A stretch of DNA of 64,000 nt from Phylloscopus collybita (Eukaryota > Chordata > Aves > Passeriformes > Phylloscopidae). The translations under genes and the position numbers were made by a program. A model generated the notes under the pieces. The model was given only the letters and a program-made list of their open reading frames with translations. It searched no databases and was not told where the DNA came from. Of the stretch, positions 37,964 to 48,992 are shown one piece after another (within the stretch, counting starts at the first letter, position 1; each line of letters opens with the position of its first letter). The stretch is taken from assembly GCA_027886175.1 (NCBI GenBank), contig JAJNNQ010000075.1, positions 56,791,001 to 56,855,000 of the forward strand, given 5' to 3'.

Positions 37964-39811
37964 GCTCAAAGTAAAACTCCAGGGAAACATATATATGTAG
38001 ATAGATAGATAGATATAGATGATAGAGCTAGAGATATCTACATCAATAAAAATATAGAGATTTGTAAAAAATCCACAGTTATTTATTATGCAGTGTCTTT
38101 GCTGAGGAAGTGTCTCTAGCAGGCTTGAACTCCACAGTTCATTCCACAGAGCTAATTTATAAGTTGTTTACATATGTCCAATAGTGTTTACAGGTAAAAA
38201 AGAAACAGACCTTAAAGTTTTTAAGGCAGAACATATTTTGCTTTCTGTTCCTGTGTAGTTTGACAGATATATACTGAGCTGATATAATTTTCATTTTGTG
38301 AATAAGGAAATAATAACTATAAGTGCCTGGCAGAAGTTTATTTTTTAAATAAATTGGACTAAAAATAGGCTCATGCCATTGGTATATATTATTATTATTG
38401 TAGTATACTGAATAATTAGAGTGAGAACAATTATTTTTCCTAAAGTGATATCTACAAGTCAGTACTGAAAAAAGGAGTTATAACTTAAGACAAGTGAATG
38501 ACAAGGAGTTGTAAACCTCCTTTTGTAATAATACAAGACAGTCTCTCAAGTCAAATCAATCATGATGTAACATATGATAACACAAGTAGCTATTATGACA
38601 AAAGAACATCTACATGGTAACTGACATTTCCAAGCCTATTAGATTGTTATTAGGAAAATTGTGATGTACATCTAGGAAATATAAACCTATTTTTCCAAAA
38701 TGTTATTCAAAGTTGCATTTATTTAGACAGACATTATTAAGCTGTCAGTCCCTATACCAAAAATTAACAAGCTAACAGGAAAGCTCTACAAAAAACCTTC
38801 ACATAGACTTGGTTAATGTCATGCTGTAACTGAGCAAATAAACCATGCTACTTGAAATTCCTACTCCTGCAACTCAGCCACCATCTATGGGTTTGGGAGT
38901 TTATCTAATGGTCATTGTGGTAGTCAGTAGCATTGGTAAAATTCAGTCACATATTCTTACAATAAAAAGACCATGTAGATATTAATCAAATACATGTTCT
39001 TTGATCTGCACAAACCAAGGCAAATGCAAAACTAGTTCTAAAGCCACATTTCTATATTATTGGCAAGCAACTCCTTGCTGAAAGTATAGCTAGAGCTCAA
39101 GAATTGCTAGACATATGTCTCATGTCCAGCTGAAAACCTACTCAAAATTCATAAACTTTACTATAAACTTGTGCAAAAGATGCATATACAAACATTTGTG
39201 GGTTGGGCAGTATTGATACTGCTCATTGAAAAGGCTTCTAATAATGTCTGTCAAATTACAAATTTTTCCCACTGCAATGTTTTATCAATGCAAAGAAAGT
39301 TATCATGACCTTTTCTTTAGTGATAGTAAGTAACAAGGTGCTTCACAGATCATAAGAAAATTTAAAACACCTCTCAATTAAAAAACACTCAAGAAACACT
39401 AGTTGATACGAGGTAATTTTTAAAAACAATTTTTTCCTTTAACAGAAATTTATAATTGTTATGGTTTTCAATATATTTTATAGAGAAAAAGATATTCCTT
39501 CAGCCAATAATAGATGATCATCTTGCAGGTCAACATATACTTGCATGGGTGATATTGAAGTGAGGGCTTTGACTTTCATGACTTCTCAGAAATGAGGACT
39601 GTTGGGAAAAGATTGAATGTAACTGGGAAAAAAAAAAAGAAAACAAAACAAAAACAGAAACAAAAAAAACCAAACCAACCAACCAATCAAAAAACCTAAA
39701 CAAATAAATAAAAAAACCCCAATCCATTCAGATCAATTTCAACAAGCTAGTAAAACTAGGGGAACATTCGTGTAGACAAAAGTGAAACTCTCACCAGAGG
39801 CTGAATAATTC
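37964..39811. other. AT-rich non-coding DNA, no gene seen
   Basis: A short (GATA)n run lies at about 37999-38014. An AAAC-rich tract lies at 39628-39722. Frames are short and unrecognised. Confidence 0.7.
39628..39722. repeat. A-rich (AAAAC)/(CCAA) low-complexity tract
   Basis: Repeats of AAAAC, CCAA and AAAT units run for about 95 bp. The minus-strand frame through it is phenylalanine/valine-rich and spurious. Confidence 0.85.
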
Positions 39812-39910
39812 CATGTGGCAATACGGGCCGGGGTCTGCATGCCTTAGCTGAGGTGTTTTGACCACATGATCCCAGAAACTCTCTTCTAGTCTAAATTATT
39901 CTACAAACCT
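39812..39910 (+). mobile_element. Degraded CR1 LINE 3' fragment
   Basis: CTTAGCTGAGGTG, then CATGATCCCAGAAACTCTC, then TTCTAGTCTAAATTATTCTA follow the order of a bird CR1 3' end (a GATCCC-AGAGGTCCCTTCC-type motif, then a decayed ATTCTATG tail). Divergence is high. Confidence 0.55.
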
Positions 39911-41615
39911 ATACAACAATAATAGTTTTTTTAAAAAAGAGTACATTTGACAGAGGGGATGAGGGGAAGAGTCACTATATGTAATTGGTATACTTTAAAC
40001 GAAATTACATGAAATCTTATTTATTCTTTTCTCCCCATAGGATTAAAATTGTCTGTAAACAAACTCCCTGTCACTGGGTTTTATTTAACTCACTGCTTAT
40101 AGCTGTTAGCTTGTCTTCAGCAACTCTTCAGATTTAATTAATTGCCTTGTTCTTGTCATGAAATCAAATTAGAGTGTTCACAAAATAGTTTTTAATTATT
40201 CTAAATGATATCTTCCTTTATTCTGAAATTCTAATAGGTGGAGAGCTACCATTCTAATAGCTCCCAATAAAAAATATACAAGAGTAAATTTTAAATCACT
40301 CATTTCTACTGTCCTAATTACCAGCTAACTGTTGGGATTTGATCCAAGCAGAACTCTATCTGCAGTCAAAGGAAAAGTCTTATAATTTAGACAACCTGTA
40401 GGATTAGATTAAATATGCTCAGGGAATGGGTATTCACTGATTACTAGAGAGGGATCATGAATAACTATCTAATGAACACCTAATTTCTGTGCAGGTAATC
40501 AAAGGTATTATCATGGTTTCTCCCACGTTTACTCTAAGTCACGTAGGTCTAATCTTGTGGTCCTAAAACAATACAAAACTGAGGTAAGAATATGTCCTTG
40601 CATTGTGTGACTCCTTCAGTGGAGTATTTATATAGAACCAACTGGAAGTTGGTTGAGCTAAGATTAAGCATTGAGCATTTGTAAGATTTTTAGTTTTGTA
40701 CCTCCGTGGACCTCTTATAACATAGAGACAGCAGGTCTGACGTGGAGGTGCCTGCATGGCCTTCCCTGGAATCCTGGTTTCCCAGAGAAACAATATGTGA
40801 TGTTAGTGACAGCTGCCCAGTGTCACAGGGCATCCCTCCCGGGTCACCAGCTGGGTGGTACATGGCTGCTGCCACCCACAATGTCTGGTGTCTGGAAAAG
40901 TGGCAGCCAAGCAATGAAGGATCATGAATTTTGTGAAGTCACCTGCTGTGGATGTGCGTATTACCCTCTTAGGCTAGAATCCTTTTGCACACAACTGAAA
41001 CTTTACTCTTAAGTTTAAAAATTATAATTGCTATACAGTTTGTACTTAAAAAAGGGGTTAGTACAAGTCAATATTCCTCATAGCCATTCAAACACCATTT
41101 TCTGTGCAAATTGACCTTTTGGTCTCAGAGCTTTGATTACCCTGTGAAATGGAGGTATCAAGGGCAAGGAGCTTATCAGATGGCTTAATGAGCCCAGATA
41201 GCACTGTGCAATTTGAGTCTCAAAAGCAGTATAAATGCATTAGTTTGGCACAATACCAGAGTGAAGACAGTGTCAGGCAGCTCCTCACACTGAGGCCTTT
41301 TAACCAGTTCTGGGCTGACTATTGAGGGCCATTACTGATAGACCATGCTATGTATGTCTATAAGATCAGTTTTCTAACCTGCACGGCAGGCACTTGAACA
41401 ATATTAAAAAAAAAAAAAAATCCACATGCCTATTTTTTTTTCTAATTTTGAGGAGCATCTCTCTCTTCCAAATGGTCACATTTGCATCAAATTACACATA
41501 ATTGTTTCCCTCACTTGTTTTAGAATTTCCCATTGCTAATAAATATTGCTGAGCAAGACAGGTTTCTGCCAAGTTCTAACATTGAACACTGGCTACACTG
41601 AACAGCAAATTTCTC
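39911..41615. other. Mostly unique non-coding DNA
   Basis: The patch 40690-40930 is GC-richer and allows frames of 61-113 codons on both strands, none recognised. 41150-41395 is complex sequence with GATA motifs and no repeats. An A run lies at about 41406-41420. Confidence 0.55.
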
Positions 41616-42201
41616 TGTGGAAAGCCACTACAAATGACTTCAGGCAGATGATTTAGATGAAGCATTTTAGGAATTCATCTTAGATCCAGGGCAAATCTGA
41701 AGGACTTTGTCGCTTTCTCCTGCTTTTCTTCCTGCCCGGTTAGCAGCTGCAGGAGAACTAGCAACAAGGCTTTCTGGGTTTTGGAAGGGAGATGAGATAC
41801 AGGAGCCGTACCAGAGCTTTCCGGGAGAATTCTCTTGGCAGCATGTAGCAGCTAATGGCAGCACACAGGCAGGCAAGGCACGACACGGCTTCTCAGGGTG
41901 AAGATTAGACAGGGTTTGTTTGGTGGTCCCACACTGGCGGGGAGCAGCATGGCTCCCAGAGGAGAGAGGGGGAAGGGACAGGGAGCAAGCAAGAGCAGGC
42001 AAGAGAGCTTCTGCCTCGTGTCCCCAGCTTAAAAGGGCTTTCCAGCGAGGGGGCAAATCCAAGGCTCGGACCAATGGGATACTGAGGGGACGAGGGGTTT
42101 GGTAATAATTGGGTTACAATGAATGGTAACTTTTACAACTTGGTAATGAACCATACATTTTGGAGGAGAACAGACCCATTTAGGAAAAATAAACTACCAC
42201 A
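41616..42201 (-). mobile_element. Solo LTR of an avian endogenous retrovirus, minus strand
   Basis: This GC-rich block reads on the minus strand from TGTGGTAGTTT (42201) through CCATTGGTCCGAGCC, a TTTTAAGCTGGGGAC TATA-like area and a CT-rich leader to GCTTTCCACA (41616). TGTGG/CCACA ends form a short terminal inverted repeat. The promoter-then-pyrimidine-rich layout is that of U3-R-U5. Neighbouring 5-6-mers do not match, so the borders are tentative. A 135-codon minus-strand frame inside is an LTR by-product. The element has no internal retroviral genes. Confidence 0.6.
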
Positions 42202-42870
42202 GGACTTCATAAAGCATGGTTGGCCTGGTTTCTTGTTGTGATTACACATTTATTGCTTTATTCCCAGACTGCTTTTAGTTTTGTTTGTTTATGGAAATGA
42301 GTCCTCTTATTCCTACTTGAGATTTTATTTCAGTGGTTCAATACACCACTAGCCAATATGAAATCCAGGTCCACATGAGGAACTGGTGAAGAAAATTATT
42401 CAAGTATTAAGTCCATTCACACCTTTGGTGAATAATGTTTAGATATCAAAACTCAAAGCACTGATATCCTGTGGTTACGGATATTGTGCAAAATACCCAA
42501 ATAGAGTAAGAGAAAAAGAAAATATTAAAAAAAATATTTGAAGTATTTGCATATGCCTGAAAAAGAACAGAATTTAATGGTTATTTCTTATTTAGAAATA
42601 CAGATATTTTCCCATAACAGTTTCTGAACTCATGGCAGCCCTGTATATTGACAGTATTTGTTGTTACATTCAGATTTTATACATCTGTGAGCACAGGAAA
42701 AGAAAGGTATTTCATCCTACACAAGTGTACAATATACCTATTGCAACAGACCCAATTTGTTAGTGAAAACAGATTCTCTCTGTGCTGTATTCTCTATAAT
42801 CACTAGGGTTAGCAACGTCAGAAGGGTGCAAATATGTGGGAGGGTGAGCTATTTATGGTAATACAAAAAT

Positions 42871-42953
42871 AATTTCAAAGAGTAAAATAATAGCAGTAAT
42901 AATAGGTAACACAAAGTGTAATTTCAAAGAGTAAAATAATAGCAGTAATAATA
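42871..42953 (+). repeat. Tandem duplication, period 49 bp
   Basis: A 34-bp segment beginning AATTTCAAAGAGTAAAATAA occurs at 42871-42904 and again, identical, at 42920-42953. The 15-bp spacer is present once. The lack of differences suggests a recent duplication, probably by replication slippage in an AT-rich area. Confidence 0.93.
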
Positions 42954-43429
42954 ATATAAATAGTAATAGTAATAATAGAAATTTAGTCTGGATGTCAGCA
43001 AAAATGTCTTGATGTAGAATATTCACCTACAGTTTGTTTCAGAAACCATATTTTCTGGCACATTTTAAAAACAGATAAGAGAAGGTAAGACATCAGTAAA
43101 TACAAGATAGCAAATATTCAGTAAATACTATGGGAAAAAAACTTCTTTGTAGGAAGAAATCATTAGATCCTTTTCATCAATGAATTTCACTTTTCTAAAA
43201 ATGAAGATCTATCAGGATGTTTTCTGCAAATCCTGAACGCAAGAGGCTACAAGAAATTAACATTTTTCAGATGTGTTTTTGACACATGCTTTCCAAGCTG
43301 ATGTAAGAAACTGTGGGAGATGGACTGGAACGTGACAGTTCCAGTGTAACTGTCAGGATCTAACCAAAAACCACAGAAGAAAACACTAATGGCTGTGAAC
43401 CACATTCCTCAGAACAGCTTCAACCAGTC

Positions 43430-43760
43430 TGCACTAATAACACAGCAGCTACCCTCGGTGATGACACTGTGCTTAATTTATAGAACATCTACCACATGTA
43501 ATAGGTTACTGCTATCACCTGCAATAGTGAAATCAAAACATCTAGGCTGACATAGACAGATTTGTATCCCCACCTCCCCACTTTATAAATAGCAGCCAAA
43601 AGAGCTATAAGCAGCTGTCAACATGAATCTTATTCATCTGTCCAACAGCTAGCACTTTTCATGCCACTGAATATCTAAATGGGCAGGTTCTGCTCCTATG
43701 AAGCATTTAAAAGAATTTAAAGAGGTTGTCATTCTGACACTTTAGATCAGAATATACCTG
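43430..43760. promoter_or_regulatory. Candidate conserved enhancer-like block
   Basis: Complex, repeat-free sequence with clustered E-box motifs: CACCTG near 43517, CAGCTG near 43613 and CATCTG near 43635. It also has TTTATAAATAG (MEF2-like and TATA-like) and TAAT-type motifs. The clustering is suggestive of a tissue enhancer, but that is inference from one sequence. Confidence 0.25.
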
Positions 43761-44315
43761 TTATTTATACTGTGTGCATTAGTGCTTGTGCTTGTGTGTG
43801 TATTTTCGCCATATATAAACACAGGCAGACTTTTTACCTCACTCAGCTTTTCCTGAGTTTCTGTAAAGTGAATAGATTATTAACTTCTCCCTGGGAGACT
43901 TTGTGGGCCAGCTTCCCTCCACAGAAAAAGAAATCATTATGACCAACTTAGAAAAAAGAAAAATTGAGATTTAAGGAATAAATGTCTATGGACCATAAAT
44001 TAATGCCTTCTAACATCACCTGTCTCAACATTTAGTTTGAAAAAGGTGGGACAGAGGTGTTGTAACCTTATTTTAGTTATTCACATTTTTAAGAAATGGG
44101 GAGTCCAAGAGAGACCAAGGTCTCCAATTAAGGTACCAATTCTGTTTCTGCTGAAGTCAATGTGACCAGAAGTAAAAGGATAGAAGAACATGGGGGCTCA
44201 TCTAAAATGTAAAATGATGTATTTACGTTTTGAAGTTTATTTATTTATTTTTCTATGGAATAATTAATATAATTTGGAGTCCCAACATATCCAATATGTA
44301 GTTAAGGATATTGCA

Positions 44316-44990
44316 TTAACAACCAACCGTGGATATTTCAACAAATGAATTGCCACAACCTTTTCTTCTGTGTAAGGAAGTCAGTGGACAACTCCTTCCT
44401 TCTTCTTTCCCCCAGCTGTGCTGGCTGTGATCAATGATTCCACTTTCTTTCAGGTGTTTTTCAATACCTTGCAGAATAATATTCTCCATAGATTTACCAG
44501 GCACTGAAGTGAGACTTCAGTGACAGGCCTGTGGTTTCCAGGGTTTTCCTTCTTGTTCTTGAAAATTAGGATAACATCGTCCAGCTTCCAGTCAGCTGGG
44601 ACTTCTTGCTCTTCAATAGCAAGAACACTGAAAAATCATCAAAAGAGGTTTTGTGATTAAATCATGCAGCATTTTGAGAATCCTTGGATGAATATACACA
44701 AATTTTTAAGCATCCAGCTGTGGAAGACAGAGGCAAAAAAATGTGTTAAATACCTCTGCCTTGGTCACGTCCCCATTTTGCAGATGACCATCCTCATCCT
44801 ATAATGGATTAAATGTTATTTTACACTGCTTATTACCATTACTGTATTTGGAAAAAAACCTCTTTATTGCTCCCCACAGTTCTGGCAGCTTCAGCTCGAG
44901 TTTTGGACACATTAATTTTCCTCCTGAAGTGTCAAGCAGCATCTCTGTATTCTTTCTACGTCACCAGACTTTGCTTCCACCAATTGATTC
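44316..44990 (-). mobile_element. CR1 LINE ORF2 fragment, minus strand
   Basis: The minus strand decodes, with frameshifts and stops, to the region of CR1 ORF2 leading into and covering the first part of the reverse transcriptase. One clean piece (44504-44316) includes IIDHSQHSWG followed by a GRSCPL motif, parallel to the DSQHGF-TKGKSCL motif of CR1 polymerases. On the + strand GACAGGCCTGTGGTTTCC, TTCCAGTCAGCTGGGACTTC and TCTGTATTCTTTCTACGTCA are antisense CR1 landmarks. The fragment lacks both ends of the element and is highly decayed, so it is inactive. Confidence 0.9.
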
Positions 44991-46635
44991 ACACAGAAAG
45001 TGTACTGTTACTGGAATTCTTGCACAGCTGTAAAAAAAATAAAATCACAATATTTGCCTGTCACCACAGCCAGAAAGCAATATCCTTACCCTCCCATACT
45101 TGTAATATTATCAGTGCAGCCCTCTTTTTGTGTCTGTATGTGCATGACTAAATTACTTTATGTTTTTTCTTGCTCTGAAACTTGAAATGTAGGATGCTAT
45201 TTCATAAGGTGCAAATACTTAATTGGCAGGCATGGAATTGTATTTACTTTTTGGTAGATTTAACTGAAATTTTCCCCCATAGTGGTGCTAACATTGTAAA
45301 GGGAATTTTAAGATAAGCTGCAGTCAGCCATGGTTTGTCTGGTTATAGAACTACACTGATATGAACGTGTCAGGGATCAGGAATTAAATGCTAGACTCTA
45401 AGCAGCTGCATGTCACAGGAACTCAGTGTAGATGTAGGATCTAAGAACAGTCTTGTTCCCTTTGATAACATGAAGAAAGGATTGATTATTAGATGTTTCA
45501 AGCCTTCACTTACAATTGTTATTGTAGTGTAAAAATGAAGGTTATCTTCAAATAAGTATTTAACCTTTTTAAAGTGTGATTAGTCATCCTTTGAACATAA
45601 TGCAGTTAATCATTTGCTTAAAGGTAGACACATGCCTTAAATGCCTTGGAAGAAAATGGGAAACTAATTAAATTGATTAAAAGTTTATTAGTTAAATAAA
45701 TTGAACAGAATCACTTAAAAAAGCACTGATGATAGTAACAGGATGACTGATTGGCTCTGTCCTTGACCACCAAACAAGACTCAGGCAGAAAATGATGTGC
45801 TGTGGATAGGGGTAAGACAAAAATGCCCACACTGTTAGTCATGAAAGCGAACTCACCCCCCACTCCTACGATATTGCCTCCCCTTTGCTATATGAGTCTC
45901 CATATGGCAGACTGACTATTTGAATACTGAGAAGCTCCACAGACTTTCTACTGCTTTTGAGAGTAGATGAGAGATCAATAAACTGCATGTCATGCATGAA
46001 ATCGAAGAGCAGAGAAGAAGTCTTGGTGCCTTTCACTTGTTGCTGCATGCAAATTTTCATCATAGAGGAGAAAATGTAGGGGCACATGTGGTAATGCACC
46101 TCCACACCTGAGCAAGTGTTTTCCGTATAGGGAAAGGCTTCGGACTCACCCTTTTTATTTCTTATAAGGTAAAATACCCAGAAACTTCTTTGCTGTCCTG
46201 ACAGCAATTGGCTCAATGCCAAGAGACAAACACCTGTTGGACCTTGTCACTGTTTGTCAAAACCTGTACCTCTTTCTGTTGGCAGTTTGCCAATTGATCC
46301 ATCCTTGATCATTAAGTAGAAAAGGTGACAGAGCAAAGGGTCTCAAGGCATTCTTGAGGTGTTGTAGCAGGTGTGGGACCTGTCCCTACACTGTGTTTGG
46401 GTTTGATCTTTTGTTTTATTTTATTTTCTTTCTTGTATTAAACCTTTTTGATTTCTCAAGATACATTCCACCATGCCATCTCACTATGTGATTTAAGCCA
46501 TTTCTCTGCCAAGGGCTGGACCCTCAGGGTTATTGGGTAGTCCCATACACATGTAAGATAAAGGTGTCAAAATAATATGACTCTGGATGCTGACAACCTG
46601 ACAGAAATTTTCAATTATCAGACAGCTATAAGGTC
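44991..46635. other. Non-coding DNA with one 118-codon open frame
   Basis: A 118-codon minus-strand frame (46222-45866) has mixed composition. It is bordered on the minus strand by GT-rich donor-like GGGTGAGTTC just past its stop, but I recognise no domain. 46230-46560 may contain old LTR material (TTTCTTGTATTAAACC near 46431), which I cannot confirm. Confidence 0.5.
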
Positions 46636-46914
46636 TGTGGGAAAGAAAGTCGAATTACTTTCCCATACACTGCTCTGGGAAGCTGTGAGGAAACAATCCA
46701 GCACCTGGTGTGTTTCGCACTTGTTTACTTGCAAGAGGTTTACCAAAAGGTGCTGTTTCTAATTAGGCAATAATGGTGAGGGGTGATGGTTGGAGGACCA
46801 ATCATGTCCAGCTCTCTCAGAACAGTCTATAAAAGATACAATCTCTAATAAACTGTATTTTTGCCTTCTGAGAAGACCTTTAGAGTCTGTGTTGTTATTC
46901 ACCCATCCCTAATG
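46636..46914 (+). mobile_element. Short solo LTR of an endogenous retrovirus
   Basis: It begins TGTGGGAAAG and continues through GGAAACAATCCAGCAC and GGTTTACCAAAAGGTGCTG. A TATA box TATAAAA lies at 46828-46834, the poly(A) signal AATAAA at 46847-46852, and TTGCCTTCTGAGAAGACC and ATTCACCCATCCCTAA follow. A TATA box, poly(A) signal and U5 in close succession is typical of compact LTRs. The expected CA end is not preserved (the element stops about CCCTAATG) and no target duplication is seen. No internal genes lie beside it. Confidence 0.78.
46828..46852 (+). promoter_or_regulatory. LTR TATA box and poly(A) signal
   Basis: TATAAAA (46828-46834) is followed 12 bp later by AATAAA (46847-46852), the expected U3/R promoter and 3'-processing pair of this compact LTR. 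Confidence 0.6.
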
Positions 46915-47191
46915 AAATAGCAATATGTGACTAATGTTCAAGGTACAGGAATTGACAGTTTTGAAGAGAGATGGCATAGTCTGACAGTGGGTGTGATGAA
47001 ACAATCAGATGATGACATACAAAGAGGCAAGATGTCTTAAGAATAGTTTTCAGCAGGGGTGCTGAACTAGCAAATTCTTGAAGGATTTTCAGATAGGATA
47101 AAAATTTGAGTGTGATGTAAATTTAAAAATGTCATCAGAAACATTTAAAAATTGTAAAATGCTGTTGTTACTATTCCAGATGACTAACTAC

Positions 47192-48270
47192 TGTGTTGGG
47201 TTTGCATGGCAAGGTTCTGGTAATGGGATCTACAGGTGTAGCTTCAGTGAGAAACTTCCAGAAGCTTCTGCAGCTCCAAAATGGACCCACAGCTAGCCAA
47301 GGTCAAGGTCATCAGCAACAGCGGTAGCACCTCTGAGATAACAGATTTATAAAGAGGAAAACACTGCTGTGTAATTGCAGATGAAGGGAGAAGAAAGCAT
47401 ATGTGAGTTACACTCCTGCAGACACCAAGGCTGGGGAAGAACGAAGAGCAGAAGGTGATCAAGACACTGGAGCAGAGATTCCCCTGCAGACCACGGGGAG
47501 GACTGTGGTGAGACACGCTGTCTTCCTGCAGCCCATGGGCATCAATGACAGAGCAGGTATTTAGATGCAGCCTGTGGAGGACTCCACGCAGGAGTAGGTG
47601 CTTGTCCAAGGGAGGCAGTGACACTGTGGGAATCCCATGCTGGAGCAGTCTCCTGGCAAGCCTGTGGACTCATAAAGAGACCCCACACTGGAGCAGGTTT
47701 ACTGGCAGGATTTGTGATCATGTGGGGGACCCATTCTGGAGCAGCCTGTTCCTGAAGGGTGGCACCCTATGGAAGGGACCCGTTTGGGAGCACTTTTTGA
47801 AGAACTGCAGACCATGTGAAGGAGAACATGAACTTCAAATTATAGAAATTCGTGGAGGACTGACTCCTGTGAGAGGAATCCGCTGGAACAGGAGTAGTGT
47901 GTGAAGAGTCCTCCCTCTGAAAATAAAGAAGAAGAAACAACATGTGATGAACTCATCACAATCCCCATTCCCCATCCCCTGAGCCAGTGGGAGAGAGGAG
48001 GGAAAGAAAATTTGGGCTAAAATTTAACCAGGAAGAAGGGAGCACTGAGCAGAAGGTACTTTCAAGTCTAGTTTTCATCTCCCTATTCTTTAGTTCTCAT
48101 CCCCCTATTCTGATTTTGCCCATGACAGCAAGAGATGAGGGATCTCTCCCTGTCCTTATTTCAATCCACAAGCCTTTAGTTATATTTTCTCTCCTTTATC
48201 CAGCTGAGGAAGGGAGTGACACCGTGGCTTTGGTAGGCACTGGCTATCCAGCGAGGGTCAAACCACTACA
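47192..48270 (+). mobile_element. Solo LTR of an avian endogenous retrovirus, family A (copy 2)
   Basis: This copy is better preserved than that at 2649-3775. It starts TGTGTTGGGTTTGCATGGC and ends GTCAAACCACTACA, giving imperfect terminal inverted repeats (TGTGTTGG-TTTG against CAAACCACTACA). Inside are GAAACTTCCAGAAGCTTCTG, GACACCAAGGCTGGGG, and a series of related 'CACACTGGAGCAGG' units that make the middle quasi-repetitive, then CCCCATTCCCCATCCCCTGAG and TTTATCCAGCTGAGGAAGGG. Frames of 112-126 codons on both strands are by-products. The 5-mers outside the borders (ACTAC and TCTAT) do not match. The same ACTAC just inside the 3' end is probably a coincidence. No internal retroviral genes. 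Confidence 0.92.
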
Positions 48271-48992
48271 TCTATATATGCGAATATGTCATATATTTAC
48301 AGTTCCTTTAATTATTCCCTGCTGAAAATTATTTAAAGTCTGAAGGGAGCATGCAAGAGTTTAAAATTTTCACAGAAGCTATGAAATCCATTTTCTACTA
48401 ACTTCACAGTTACCTTCTCCCAGATGGATTTTTCACTGTCACTGCACACATTGACAAGTGAGAACTTTGTCATTTCCTAAAAATGCTGATGTGAGGCCTC
48501 CTACTTAGTCTGAAACCTGCATGTGAGCTGGTTTTTCTTGCATCATTTAAATCAATTTCTTGCCTAGCACAGTAGTGAAAAAGACAACGTATATGAAATA
48601 TACACTACAATACAGTTACTGTTTAGCATCCCGATGACAACATTCAATACTTCCATGTTTCTCTAGACTCTATTACAGTGAAATAATGGACTGCCCCTTC
48701 TTCTTAAAGGCAGAGAGCTCTCAGTCCCAGAATGTCCATTAAACCACCTAACAAGTTGGCATTCTGGGCATTCAGTGGGCATGTGGGAGTCCCCAGTTAA
48801 GATTGTTTACTCTGAGTCATCTGAATAAAATAGCATAGGTTACTATATGCTATACCCTCCACTTCCCAGATAAAATACTAAGGTATTGTCCTGTGGACCA
48901 ATAAAAGTAGTGTCAAAAAGTGGATTACCTCCAATAAGGATGATTAAGAGAAACTTTTACAACTCCTGAGGACTAAATAATAACTTGACAGA
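48271..48992. other. Non-coding DNA between two LTRs, no gene seen
   Basis: About 720 bp of mixed composition between the family A and family C LTRs. No retroviral pol, gag or env motif is present, so the two LTRs do not bound a provirus. Confidence 0.7.

Larger units (their letters stand above)
42202..44315. other. Non-coding DNA with a tandem duplication and a possible regulatory block
   Basis: There is no gene-like frame. It holds the 49-bp tandem duplication at 42871-42953, TAA-rich low complexity to about 42978, and a complex block at 43430-43760 listed separately. Confidence 0.65.

Noticed and set aside
41636..42208. GACTTC near both ends of the minus-strand LTR as a target duplication
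   Set aside because: It would place the left border inside the apparent LTR end and not beside a TG/CA end, so it is probably chance.
47244..47904. Frames of 119-126 codons on both strands
   Set aside because: They are within the second family A LTR and arise from its repeated units.
47187..48269. ACTAC on both sides of the family A LTR as a target duplication
   Set aside because: The right-hand ACTAC is inside the terminal inverted repeat CAAACCACTACA, shared in position with CAAACCACAACA of the other copy, so it belongs to the LTR.
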